From contig JAHZCD010000006.1 in NCBI GenBank assembly GCA_019423025.1, forward strand, positions 1 through 64,000: a stretch of 64,000 nucleotides of DNA. Reading direction: 5' to 3'. This DNA comes from Haemophilus sp. GTDB taxonomy: Bacteria; Pseudomonadota; Gammaproteobacteria; Enterobacterales; Pasteurellaceae. Below are positions 43,609-51,997 of the stretch, one piece after another. A program made the translations under genes and the position numbers. The notes under the pieces were generated by a model. That model made no database searches. It saw only the letters and a program-made list of their open reading frames with translations, and was not told the DNA's origin. Numbering within the stretch: position 1 is the first letter of the stretch; each line of letters starts with the position of its first letter.

Positions 43609-44261
43609 TATTCACCTCCTTGTTCTGCTGCCGCAGTTGGATTTAATTTCGGGTCAGCAATTTTCGTTAAACGGTTACGATCGCGATGTTCAAATGGTGC
43701 ATCATAATTTGGAATAATCATGGTTGTGGTTTGATCATATGACCAAGTGCCATCATTATGGAATTTCACCGTCATTTCAAAACTTTCCGTGGTAAATGAA
43801 CGCTCCAAGAACGGATTCGAAATGATGCCGTTTGTGAGTGAACCACGTACCGCTTTTACCGTAAACTCTTTCGCATCAGCCGGTGCATTACCGACCGCAA
43901 TAAACGTTTGGCCACGTGGAATGCTGCCCGTTAATAAAATATTGCCTGTTTCAGGTTCCCATAACCAATAACCCACTTGGTCGTGGAAGGTTTCTACTTC
44001 GCCCGGTTGTACAATATGAGCGTGATAACGTAATCCATAATAGAGTTGCGGACCATTGGTTTGACCATCTGTTGGATGGGCTTCATAATGTTCGATATAA
44101 GGATCTTTTTCTGGCCCTTCAGCTTTCGGGTTGATATCCACACCACGCTTACCTTCCCAAACACCCGCTAATCTTGCCAATGGACCTAAATTTGCGAGCG
44201 TATTAGGATCGGTTTCAGCTTCAGTATAAATATCGTCTGGGTATTGAAAATCTTTCATCAT
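43608..44261 (-). CDS. Heme-binding-like beta-barrel protein (FABP/nitrobindin-like)
   Basis: A 217-residue protein whose LARLAGVWEGKRGVD start of barrel, YYGLRYHAHI, VGYWLWEPETGNILLTGSIPRG and FEMTVKFHNDGTWSYDQTT segments match the THAP4/nitrobindin-like heme-binding barrel family. Function in bacteria is not established; heme or fatty-acid binding is possible. It is the first gene of the accessory operon on the minus strand and follows glyQ by 49 bp. Confidence 0.75.
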   Translation of the reverse strand: MMKDFQYPDDIYTEAETDPNTLANLGPLARLAGVWEGKRGVDINPKAEGPEKDPYIEHYEAHPTDGQTNGPQLYYGLRYHAHIVQPGEVETFHDQVGYWLWEPETGNILLTGSIPRGQTFIAVGNAPADAKEFTVKAVRGSLTNGIISNPFLERSFTTESFEMTVKFHNDGTWSYDQTTTMIIPNYDAPFEHRDRNRLTKIADPKLNPTAAAEQGGE

Positions 44262-44310
44262 TTTCTCCTTATATCGTTGTGTTAATGCTTAAAGTGCGGT
44301 TGTTTTTTGC

Positions 44311-45219
44311 CTATTTTTTACAGCCTGGGAAACCTAAGGCTTCACGGCTCGCATAATATGCTTCCGCCACGCCTTTGGTTAATGCACGAATACGTAAAAT
44401 ATAGCGTTGACGCTCTGTGACCGAAATCGCTTTTCGTGCATCTAACAAGTTGAAGCTGTGTGCCGCTTTTAAGATACGCTCGTAAGCCGGTAATGGTAAC
44501 GGACGTTCTAGTTCTAATAAGCTTTTCGCTTCTTTTTCGTATTGATCAAAGCAGTAGAATAAGAAATCGGTATCCACATATTCAAAGTTGTAAGTCGATT
44601 GCTCCACTTCGTTTTGATGGAATACATCACCGTAAGTGGTTTTGCCAAGTGGGCCATCAGACCAAACTAAGTCATACACAGAATCCACACCTTGAATGTA
44701 CATGGCTAAACGCTCTAAACCGTAAGTTACTTCACCTGTTACCGGTTTACATTCTAAGCCACCCACTTGTTGGAAATAGGTAAATTGAGTGACTTCCATA
44801 CCGTTTAACCATACTTCCCAGCCTAAACCCCACGCGCCTAAAGTTGGGTTTTCCCAGTTATCTTCCACGAAACGGATGTCGTTTTGTGTTGGATCAAAAC
44901 CGAGCATTTCAAGGGAACCTAAATAGAGTTCTTGAATGTTATCTGGGGACGGTTTAATCACCACTTGGAATTGATAGTAATGCTGTAAACGGTTTGGGTT
45001 TTCGCCATAACGACCATCAGTTGGACGACGTGAAGGTTGCACATAAGCAAATGCCATCGGCTCTGGGCCTAATGCGCGTAATGCAGTCATGGGGTGAGAA
45101 GTACCTGCGCCCACTTCCATATCAAAAGGTTGCACAACGGTACAGCCTTGATTTGCCCAATATTCTTGCAAGGCTAAAATCATGCCTTGGAATGTTTTTA
45201 CGTTGAATTTTGTACTCAT
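44311..45219 (-). CDS. glyQ: Glycyl-tRNA synthetase alpha subunit
   Basis: The catalytic alpha chain. It starts MSTKFNVKTFQGMILALQEYWANQGCTVVQPFD and contains the class II motifs VGAGTSHPMTALRALGPEP, QPSRRPTDGRYGENPNRLQHYYQFQVV and TYGLERLAMYIQG. The 302-residue length is normal. Upstream of the accessory genes that separate it from glyS. Confidence 0.98.
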   Translation of the reverse strand: MSTKFNVKTFQGMILALQEYWANQGCTVVQPFDMEVGAGTSHPMTALRALGPEPMAFAYVQPSRRPTDGRYGENPNRLQHYYQFQVVIKPSPDNIQELYLGSLEMLGFDPTQNDIRFVEDNWENPTLGAWGLGWEVWLNGMEVTQFTYFQQVGGLECKPVTGEVTYGLERLAMYIQGVDSVYDLVWSDGPLGKTTYGDVFHQNEVEQSTYNFEYVDTDFLFYCFDQYEKEAKSLLELERPLPLPAYERILKAAHSFNLLDARKAISVTERQRYILRIRALTKGVAEAYYASREALGFPGCKK

Positions 45220-45348
45220 AATTTTTTTAATAACAATGTGATGAAAAATACAGGCATTATACTTGAAACTATAAGGCGGATAAAGGCGAAAAAGTGCGGT
45301 CAGAAAAATCCTTAAATTTTTTATTTCTCTTAAATTTCATTCATTTTC

Positions 45349-45369
45349 ATGATGAGTTATTTTCATCAT
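45349..45369. promoter_or_regulatory. Inverted repeat upstream of the TonB receptor
   Basis: ATGATGA and TCATCAT are perfect 7-bp arms around a 7-base spacer, about 80 bases before the receptor ATG. The size and symmetry fit a dimeric repressor site. It does not match the Fur consensus well. No cobalamin riboswitch box was seen in this gap. Confidence 0.4.
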
Positions 45370-45446
45370 CATAGATTTGCTTGCCAAGTCGCAAGTGTGT
45401 AAACTGCTGGCGTTTTTATAAGGACTTTCATCCTAAGGATTTTACA

Positions 45447-47393
45447 ATGAAAAAAAATGTGATTACTTCTGCGATTTTATTAGCGATTCCGGCATTAGCG
45501 GCTGCTGAGGAAAAAGAAATTCAACTTGAACCCATTCATGTTTATTCAGCTTACGCTACTCCAGTAAACCAAGATCAAACCGCTTCATCCGTTACCGTTT
45601 TAACCGAAAAAGATTTTGCACAACGTGGTGCGACTTATGTCAGTGATGTGTTGAAGACTGTGCCAGGAGTAACGATGATGGCTTATGGCGGTCGTGGTAC
45701 ATTAACCAATTTCTCCGTTCGTGGCTCTGAAACTAATCACACTGCTGTGATTATTGATGGCGTAAAAGTAAACCCTGCAACAGGCTATGGCTATGACTTC
45801 GGCGGTTTATCATTGAGCAACATTGAACGCATTGAAGTACTACGTGGCGAACAATCTGCTCTGTGGGGTAGTGATGCAATGGGCGGTGTAATTTATATCA
45901 CTACCAAAAGTGGCTTATACAAAGATAAACCATTCAATGTAGATTTCGATTTTGGCACTGGATCTCACCGCACCCGAGATGCTTCAGTTACTGTTTCAGG
46001 ACAAAATAACGGTTTCTATTATGCTGTTCACGGCGACAGTCATCGCACTCATGGCATTTCAGCGATTAGCTCAAACACTTTCCATTACACCGCAGAAAAT
46101 GGTACACAATTTACGACAGGTGGAGCTCTTGAAAAAGATAAATTCCACCGCGATAATGCTTCTGTTCGTTTAGGCTACGATGTTGGCGATAAAGGCGTAG
46201 AAGTGTTAGCTTCTCATTCTTCACAAACAGGGCATTATGATAATTCTTCATTTAGTAATGGTCATTTGCTTGAAATTAACCCAACTTCAGACAGCTATAC
46301 TCGCACGCGTGAAACCGTATTCAAACTCAGCGGTTATATCGGTAGCGATGAAGAACTATTCAAAAATAAAGTTAGCGTGAGCCATGTTAAAACAGATAGC
46401 GATACCACAGAAAGTGGAAATGATAGCTACTATGATGGTAAAAAACTCAACGCAAATTATCAATTAGATGTAAATTTTGATCGTGAAGGTGATGTAAAAC
46501 AAGGCGTTAGCTTCTTAAGTGAATATCAAAATACGCACTATGATGCCCAATCCTCTTTTGCTACTTTCCAAAATAAAAAATTAACAGAAAAAAGTGCAGC
46601 GGCAGAATATCGCCTTTTTACTGAAGATGATCATAGCCTTTCTGTAAGTGGTCGTTACAACAGCAGCTCGCAATATGAAAATGCATGGACAGGACGTATT
46701 TCAGGAGCTTATCGCTTATCTCCAAACTTTAAAGCGCATGCAAGTTTAGGGACTGCTATTCAAAACCCAACTATGACTGAATTTTATGGCTGGAGTGGTA
46801 AATTTATCGGAAATCCTGACTTAAAACCTGAACGCAGCCGTGGTGGAGATGTTGGTCTATTGATTGAAACTAACGATAAAGTACACAGCCTTGATATTAC
46901 TTACTTTGGACGTAATGTAGATCGTTTAATTACCACAGAAACAATAGGCGTATGGCCAAATTCTGTTTCTCGTTCAATTAACTCTGAGGGTATTACCAAA
47001 ATTAAAGGTGTAGAAGTAGCATATAACGGAAAACTTACCGAAAAATTGACCGCTTACACTAACTACACCTATATGCGTGCGAAAAACAGTAATGGTGTTG
47101 AAGTGGCTTATCGTCCAAAACATACTACCAATGCAGGTTTAGCGTACCAAATCACAGAGAAGTTCAGCATCGATGTTAGCCTTTCCTACGTTGGGAAACG
47201 CATTGGCACTTATCCGCTACGCACTAAAATGCCTGCTTATACTTTGGCAAACCTTGGTGTGAATTATCAGGTGATTCCAAACTTGACGATTTATGCGAAC
47301 TTCAACAACCTCTTCAACAAAAAATATGAAAACTACCTTGGCTACGGTCAAGATGGACGTAATGTTTACGTTGGGTTGAAAGGATCGTTCTAA
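45447..47393 (+). CDS. TonB-dependent receptor, BtuB-like
   Basis: A 648-residue outer-membrane receptor. The signal peptide ends near residue 19-20 (LAIPALAAA); EIQLEPIHVYSA is the likely TonB box region; the plug contains TVLTEKDFAQRGATYVSDVLKTVPGV and NIERIEVLRGEQSALWGSDAMGGVIYI, typical of BtuB-like receptors; the C-terminus YGQDGRNVYVGLKGSF ends in phenylalanine as expected. The frame is open to 45381, but MKKNVITSA at 45447 starts the signal peptide and has AAGGA upstream. The genes after it encode the matching inner-membrane uptake system. Substrate may be a corrinoid or a siderophore-like molecule; not decided. Confidence 0.88.
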   Translation: MKKNVITSAILLAIPALAAAEEKEIQLEPIHVYSAYATPVNQDQTASSVTVLTEKDFAQRGATYVSDVLKTVPGVTMMAYGGRGTLTNFSVRGSETNHTAVIIDGVKVNPATGYGYDFGGLSLSNIERIEVLRGEQSALWGSDAMGGVIYITTKSGLYKDKPFNVDFDFGTGSHRTRDASVTVSGQNNGFYYAVHGDSHRTHGISAISSNTFHYTAENGTQFTTGGALEKDKFHRDNASVRLGYDVGDKGVEVLASHSSQTGHYDNSSFSNGHLLEINPTSDSYTRTRETVFKLSGYIGSDEELFKNKVSVSHVKTDSDTTESGNDSYYDGKKLNANYQLDVNFDREGDVKQGVSFLSEYQNTHYDAQSSFATFQNKKLTEKSAAAEYRLFTEDDHSLSVSGRYNSSSQYENAWTGRISGAYRLSPNFKAHASLGTAIQNPTMTEFYGWSGKFIGNPDLKPERSRGGDVGLLIETNDKVHSLDITYFGRNVDRLITTETIGVWPNSVSRSINSEGITKIKGVEVAYNGKLTEKLTAYTNYTYMRAKNSNGVEVAYRPKHTTNAGLAYQITEKFSIDVSLSYVGKRIGTYPLRTKMPAYTLANLGVNYQVIPNLTIYANFNNLFNKKYENYLGYGQDGRNVYVGLKGSF

Positions 47394-47410
47394 TTATCAG
47401 CTACTACAAG

Positions 47411-47432
47411 GGCGTGCTTAGCACGCCTTTTT
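47411..47432 (+). terminator. Terminator between receptor and binding-protein genes
   Basis: GGCGTGC-TTA-GCACGCC followed by five T. It lies 18 bp past the receptor stop and would make the binding protein, permease and ATPase less abundant than the receptor. Confidence 0.85.
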
Positions 47433-47465
47433 ACATTCTTGATGGCGTAGCGTATCATTATCTAT

Positions 47466-48251
47466 ATGCAAAAAACTCGCTTAATTTTAACCGCACTTTT
47501 CCTTCCGTTTACCTCTCTGGCTTCGGAACAATTTGTCTCGCTCACGCTTTGCAGCGACAGATTACTTATTGAACTAGTTGAGCCTTCACAAATTGCTGCA
47601 CAGTCACCTTATTCAAAAAATCCGTTGATGATGTTGGATAAAATCAATACCGACAAACCTGTGCTGGAACCGCAATTAACGGAATTATTGCCCTATTTGG
47701 ATAAAACTATTCTGATTAATGAAACTTTTTATCCACAATTAGTCGCAGAACTGAAAAAGCTTGGTGTGAAGATTATTCCTATTAACGACAGCCCGCAAAC
47801 GCCTGATGAATTGTTTACGCTAATTCTAGACTTAGGCAAGCAACTGGGTAATGAACAAAAAGCGGCAGATTTAGTAACAAAACTCAAATCACAAAACTTT
47901 CACTTAAATCGACCGCTTACTGACACACTAATTTTGTCGGAAACTGGTGTGGTAGAGAGTTATTATCCGCAATATCCTGTGCTGTTAAACCTACTCGGAT
48001 TAACCCCGTTAAAAACGCCACTTACCACACAAAATTTCTCGTTAGAAAAAGTGATTTTAAGCCAACCGAATGTGCTCATTTCACTGACTGACAAACAAGG
48101 TTACAATGCACAAGCTGAATTACTGCACCACCCTATGTTGCAAGAGTTTTTCAAAAACCAACCGCTTGTCAGCATCCCAATGAAATATACCTATTGTTTC
48201 GATCACGGCGTATGGCAAGGTGCGGAGAAGATTTATCAACAGTTAAAATAA
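47466..48251 (+). CDS. ABC uptake binding protein, BtuF/siderophore class
   Basis: A 261-residue periplasmic binding protein with a signal peptide (TRLILTALFLPFTSLAS) and two lobes. The start VSLTLCSDRLLIELVEP matches the family motif (LNLCTDQ-like), and SIPMKYTYCFDHGVWQGAEKI the C-terminal one. The length is close to BtuF. It shares the strand with the receptor and a permease; it may bind a corrinoid or a metal chelate. Confidence 0.82.
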   Translation: MQKTRLILTALFLPFTSLASEQFVSLTLCSDRLLIELVEPSQIAAQSPYSKNPLMMLDKINTDKPVLEPQLTELLPYLDKTILINETFYPQLVAELKKLGVKIIPINDSPQTPDELFTLILDLGKQLGNEQKAADLVTKLKSQNFHLNRPLTDTLILSETGVVESYYPQYPVLLNLLGLTPLKTPLTTQNFSLEKVILSQPNVLISLTDKQGYNAQAELLHHPMLQEFFKNQPLVSIPMKYTYCFDHGVWQGAEKIYQQLK

Positions 48252-48261
48252 TGTAGCTGAC

Positions 48262-48297
48262 AAATCTCCCCTAACCCCTCTTTGCTAAAGAGGGGAA
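48262..48297. repeat. Palindromic repeat, copy D
   Basis: Same unit and orientation as copy A: AAATCTCCCCTAA then the CCCCTCTTT/AAAGAGGGG hairpin and AATT. It starts 11 bases after the binding-protein stop. Confidence 0.85.
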
Positions 48298-48388
48298 TTA
48301 TTATGGTGATAATTTATAATTTTGATATTTATTTAAATTATCATATATAAAAATTGTAACTACATCACTCTAGGTTAATTTAATAATG
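48298..48388. other. AT-rich spacer between repeat copies D and E
   Basis: About 90 bases, strongly AT-rich, bounded by the inverted repeats D and E. No gene seen. With D and E it forms a unit of about 166 bp resembling a MITE (miniature inverted-repeat element) in the middle of the operon. Confidence 0.45.
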
Positions 48389-48427
48389 AAATCCCCCTCT
48401 TTAGCAAAGAGGGGTTAGGGGAGATTT
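48389..48427. repeat. Palindromic repeat, copy E
   Basis: Inverse orientation of D: AAATCC then CCCCTCTTT/AAAGAGGGG around AGC and TTAGGGGAGATTT. D and E together frame a short spacer as A and B do. Confidence 0.85.
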
Positions 48428-48477
48428 GACAAACTCAAATTACCAAATGATATTTGGATTACATAGGAAATTGATCA

Positions 48478-49455
48478 TTGACCAAAACACTAAAATTAAA
48501 TACCGCACTTTTCTTCGCGTTGCTGTTGATTAGCGGCTTTGCGATTTATCATCAACTCGGCGACTTTGCCCATCTCAAAAATGCGGATGGCGTGCTCACG
48601 GATATGCGTTCGATGGTGCTGTGGGATATTCGTTTTCCACGCATTGGTTTAGCTTTATTGACGGGAGCAAGTCTCGCGATTGCCGGCAATGCGATGCAAG
48701 GTATTTTCCAAAATCCATTAGCGAGTCCGGGCTTACTTGGTAGTAGCTCTGGCGCAACGGCTGCTAGCGTATTTATCCTTTATTATTTTGCTGTACCATT
48801 TTCACTGCTCTTAGCCGGTGGTGTGATTGGTGCGCTTTTAAGTTTTTTAATCGTGTATTTGATCGCCAAAAACTACGGTACCACGATGATGATTCTAAGC
48901 GGCTTAGCAGTAAATATGTTACTTGGTTCAGCAATTGCATTACTGCTTTCCAACGCAGAAAGCCCATGGGCATTAGCCGAACTTTACCGTTGGCTACAAG
49001 GCTCATTGATGTGGGCAAAATTAGATACTTTGCTTATTTCACTCCCGATTGTTCTGGTAGGGGTTTTCTGCTTATACCACACTCGCCGATACTTAGATTT
49101 ACTCACCTTTGGTGAAGAAACTGCGAGCACTATGGGCGTAGATCCAAAGCGTAGCTTTTTCATCAGCACCTTTGGTGTGGCTTTATTAGTTGGGGCGACC
49201 ATTCCACAAACCGGTACCATTGGCTTTATCGGCTTAATCGCACCACACTTTGCCCGTATCTTACTGAAAGCTCGGCCATCACAGCTTTACCTTACGAGTG
49301 CGTTAATCGGGGCATTATTGCTGTTACTGGCGGATTTAGCGATTTTATATATCCCACTGTTCTCACATATTTACATCGGCACATTGACTGCACTTATCGG
49401 TGCGCCTTGCTTGATTTGGATGTTATTAACGCAACAGAGAAAAATTTATGATTAG
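48478..49455 (+). CDS. ABC uptake permease, FecCD/BtuC family
   Basis: A 325-residue inner-membrane protein with about ten hydrophobic helices and FecCD motifs (RFPRIGLALLTGASLAIAGNAMQGIFQNPLASPGLLG, GTIGFIGLIAPHFAR). It starts with TTG at 48478, preceded by AGGA nine bases upstream; no ATG gives a complete first membrane helix. It overlaps the ATPase gene by 8 bp. Substrate as for the binding protein. Confidence 0.88.
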   Translation: MTKTLKLNTALFFALLLISGFAIYHQLGDFAHLKNADGVLTDMRSMVLWDIRFPRIGLALLTGASLAIAGNAMQGIFQNPLASPGLLGSSSGATAASVFILYYFAVPFSLLLAGGVIGALLSFLIVYLIAKNYGTTMMILSGLAVNMLLGSAIALLLSNAESPWALAELYRWLQGSLMWAKLDTLLISLPIVLVGVFCLYHTRRYLDLLTFGEETASTMGVDPKRSFFISTFGVALLVGATIPQTGTIGFIGLIAPHFARILLKARPSQLYLTSALIGALLLLLADLAILYIPLFSHIYIGTLTALIGAPCLIWMLLTQQRKIYD

Positions 49456-50179
49456 AATTGAAAAACTCACCCAATCCTATTGCTTAAATGACATCAACTG
49501 TACGCTTCCATCAGGTAAATTGATCGGCATTATGGGGGCTAATGGTGCGGGGAAATCTACCTTATTGAAAACCATTGCGGGTATCTTACCTCTCAAACAA
49601 GGGGAGGTTTGGTTTGATGCTCAGCCATTAAGCAAAATGAATGCAACTGAAAAAAGCCAACACATTGCTTATCTTGCTCAAAATACGCAAATTCATTGGG
49701 ATTTATCGGTTTATGATGTGATTGCGTTAGGCTTGGCAGCTCCGTTACCAAAAGAAAAAGAGCGGTCAAAAATTCAAGCGTTTTCAGAAAAATTTGCTGT
49801 AACTCATTTGCTCGACAAACCTTTCCAACAACTTTCTGGAGGAGAAAAAGCGCGTGTACAACTCGCTCGTTGCTGCATTAAGGAATCCCCTGTTTTATTG
49901 GTCGATGAGCCTATTGCACCACTCGACCCTTATTATCAAATTGATATGATGGAACAGCTTAAATCACTCACACCACAACATACGTGTGTTGTTGCCATTC
50001 ATCACCTTTCGTTGGCTTATCAATTTTGTGATGCAATTGTTCTATTAGATAAAGGAAAATTGTTAGCTGTAGATGAAACGCAAACCGTGTTAAATGCGGA
50101 GAATTTGGCGAAAGCCTTTCATATTCGGGCTGAAATTGATCCAATGAAAAAGACTATCTCAAAAATTGAAAAGCAATAA
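49448..50179 (+). CDS. ABC uptake ATPase, BtuD/FecE family
   Basis: A 243-residue ATPase with Walker A GANGAGKST at 30-38, Q-loop, signature LSGGEKARVQ, and Walker B VLLVDEPIAPLDP. It overlaps the permease gene, confirming one transport unit. It is followed by a strong terminator. Confidence 0.92.
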   Translation: MIRIEKLTQSYCLNDINCTLPSGKLIGIMGANGAGKSTLLKTIAGILPLKQGEVWFDAQPLSKMNATEKSQHIAYLAQNTQIHWDLSVYDVIALGLAAPLPKEKERSKIQAFSEKFAVTHLLDKPFQQLSGGEKARVQLARCCIKESPVLLVDEPIAPLDPYYQIDMMEQLKSLTPQHTCVVAIHHLSLAYQFCDAIVLLDKGKLLAVDETQTVLNAENLAKAFHIRAEIDPMKKTISKIEKQ

Positions 50180-50183
50180 AAAT

Positions 50184-50216
50184 AAAAGCACTTAGCGACT
50201 CACTAAGTGCTTTTTT
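50184..50216. terminator. Bidirectional terminator between the ATPase and ndk
   Basis: AAAAGCACTTAG-cgactca-CTAAGTGCTTTT, perfect 12-bp stem with A- and T-tracts, serving both converging transcripts. Confidence 0.92.
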
Positions 50217-50227
50217 ATCGAAATGAA

Positions 50228-50647
50228 TTATGGTTGGATTTCTGAATCTACGAAGAAATAAGCAATTTCTCGTTTTGCGCTTTCAACACTATCAGAACCA
50301 TGGACAGAGTTTTCACGCTGACTTAACGCGAAGTCCTTGCGGATAGTGCCTTCTGCCGCCTCAGCCGGGTTCGTTGCCCCGATTAAAGTGCGGTAATCTT
50401 TCACGGCATTTTCTTTTTCCAGCACAGAAACCACCATCGGTCCAGACATCATATACTCCACCAACGGCTCAAAAAACGGTTTACCCTGGTGTTCAGCATA
50501 GAAACCTTCCGCTTGTTCTTTAGTTAATTGTACCATTTTAAGCGCAACAACACGGAATCCTTGTGATTCAAAACGCCCTAAAATAGCACCAATTAAATTA
50601 CGCTTTACTGCATCGGGTTTGATAATTGAAAAAGTACGTTCTGTCAT
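50228..50647 (-). CDS. ndk: Nucleoside diphosphate kinase
   Basis: Exchanges gamma phosphate between nucleotides by a phospho-histidine, H116 in NSVHGSDS. The N-terminus ERTFSIIKPDAVKRNLIG is diagnostic. 139 residues. It follows pepB by 10 bp on the minus strand. Confidence 0.97.
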   Translation of the reverse strand: MTERTFSIIKPDAVKRNLIGAILGRFESQGFRVVALKMVQLTKEQAEGFYAEHQGKPFFEPLVEYMMSGPMVVSVLEKENAVKDYRTLIGATNPAEAAEGTIRKDFALSQRENSVHGSDSVESAKREIAYFFVDSEIQP

Positions 50648-50657
50648 AAAATCCTAC

Positions 50658-51959
50658 TTAACTTGCTTTCGTTACTAATAAATTTGCTAAAGTTTTCACA
50701 CCAATTCCGGTTGCACCTACCGCCCATAAATCACTACCTGATTTACGATAAGTAGCCGAACAATCAATATGCAACCAACTTTGTTGATAGTTCTTCACAA
50801 AATACGATAAAAATGCCGTTGCAGTACTAGCCCCCGCCACAACCGGCGCTGTACCTGTATTTGCAATATCAGCAAAAGAAGACGTGATTTGGCTACGATG
50901 GAACGCTTCAAAAGGCAACCGCCAGAACGGTTCATTTTCTTCTTTCGCAGCTTGGAATAGGCTATTTACTAACGCATCATCCATAGAAAGTACGCTGTGG
51001 TAATCATTACCCACTGCCACTTTCGCCGCACCGGTTAAGGTTGCACAATCCACAATAAATTGTGGATTTTGACTATCGGCTTCAATTAAGCCATCTGCCA
51101 ATACTAAACGACCTTCCGCATCAGTATTTAAAATTTCAGCGGTTACACCATTTTTATACGTGATGATATCACCCAATTTAAACGCATTACCACTCACCAA
51201 GTTTTCTGCACAGCATAGATAGAGTTTTACACGTTGATTTAAACCGTGCGCAATCGCAAATCCTAACGCACCTGTTAATAATGCCGCGCCGCCCATATCA
51301 GTACGCATAGTACTCATACCGTCACTTGGTTTGATGCTATAACCACCACTATCGAAAGTGATACCTTTGCCCACTAAACAAGCTAATACCGGCGCATTTG
51401 GATCATTAGTCGGGTTAAAATCTAATTGCAACATAGCGGGCGGATTAATAGAACCACGACCCACAGTAAAGATCCCATGGTAACCTTGCTCTTTTAACGC
51501 TTCGCCAGAAATGATTTGAAAACTGACCGCACTTTTATCGGCATAATTTTCGGCTTGTTTAGAAATAAACTCAGCCGCGCGTTCTGCTAATTTAACCGGA
51601 GTAAGGGTTTGTGCCGGTTCATTAATAATTTCACGCACAAAATCGCCACATTCAATACGGGCCAATAATTCATCTTGTGGCTCATCATCTAAATGAGGAA
51701 ATTCAATCGAATAATCTTGCTTCGCCGAGTAAAAACCTTGATAAAATGCCCAGCAATTTTCTAATTCCCATGCCTCCCCCACAAGTTCAACATCTTTAAT
51801 ACCTTGCCCACGTAACTTACGTGCGGCTTTTTGAACTAAAACAAGGTTCGATTTTTCATCATCTTTAAGATGAATAACGGCTTGATCTTGATTAAAACTT
51901 AAAATGGCATTTTTGCCCCAACTCTCCGAAGCGGGAGCCGTTGATAATGTAATTTGCAT
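50658..51959 (-). CDS. pepB: Aminopeptidase B
   Basis: A 433-residue M17 leucyl-aminopeptidase-type metallopeptidase. The metal-binding motif NTDAEGRLVLADGL and VGKGITFDSGGYSIKPSDGMSTMRTDMGGAA are present. It releases N-terminal residues from peptides. First of a pair with ndk. It lies directly right of the edge of the polysaccharide locus. Confidence 0.93.
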   Translation of the reverse strand: MQITLSTAPASESWGKNAILSFNQDQAVIHLKDDEKSNLVLVQKAARKLRGQGIKDVELVGEAWELENCWAFYQGFYSAKQDYSIEFPHLDDEPQDELLARIECGDFVREIINEPAQTLTPVKLAERAAEFISKQAENYADKSAVSFQIISGEALKEQGYHGIFTVGRGSINPPAMLQLDFNPTNDPNAPVLACLVGKGITFDSGGYSIKPSDGMSTMRTDMGGAALLTGALGFAIAHGLNQRVKLYLCCAENLVSGNAFKLGDIITYKNGVTAEILNTDAEGRLVLADGLIEADSQNPQFIVDCATLTGAAKVAVGNDYHSVLSMDDALVNSLFQAAKEENEPFWRLPFEAFHRSQITSSFADIANTGTAPVVAGASTATAFLSYFVKNYQQSWLHIDCSATYRKSGSDLWAVGATGIGVKTLANLLVTKAS

Positions 51960-51997
51960 GTAGTTCTTCTCCTTTATTTATTGTATAAGTTACTTTG

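Noticed and set aside
45230..45446. Cobalamin riboswitch upstream of the BtuB-like receptor
   Set aside because: No B12 box or matching helices were recognisable in the 200-bp leader; only a short inverted repeat was seen.
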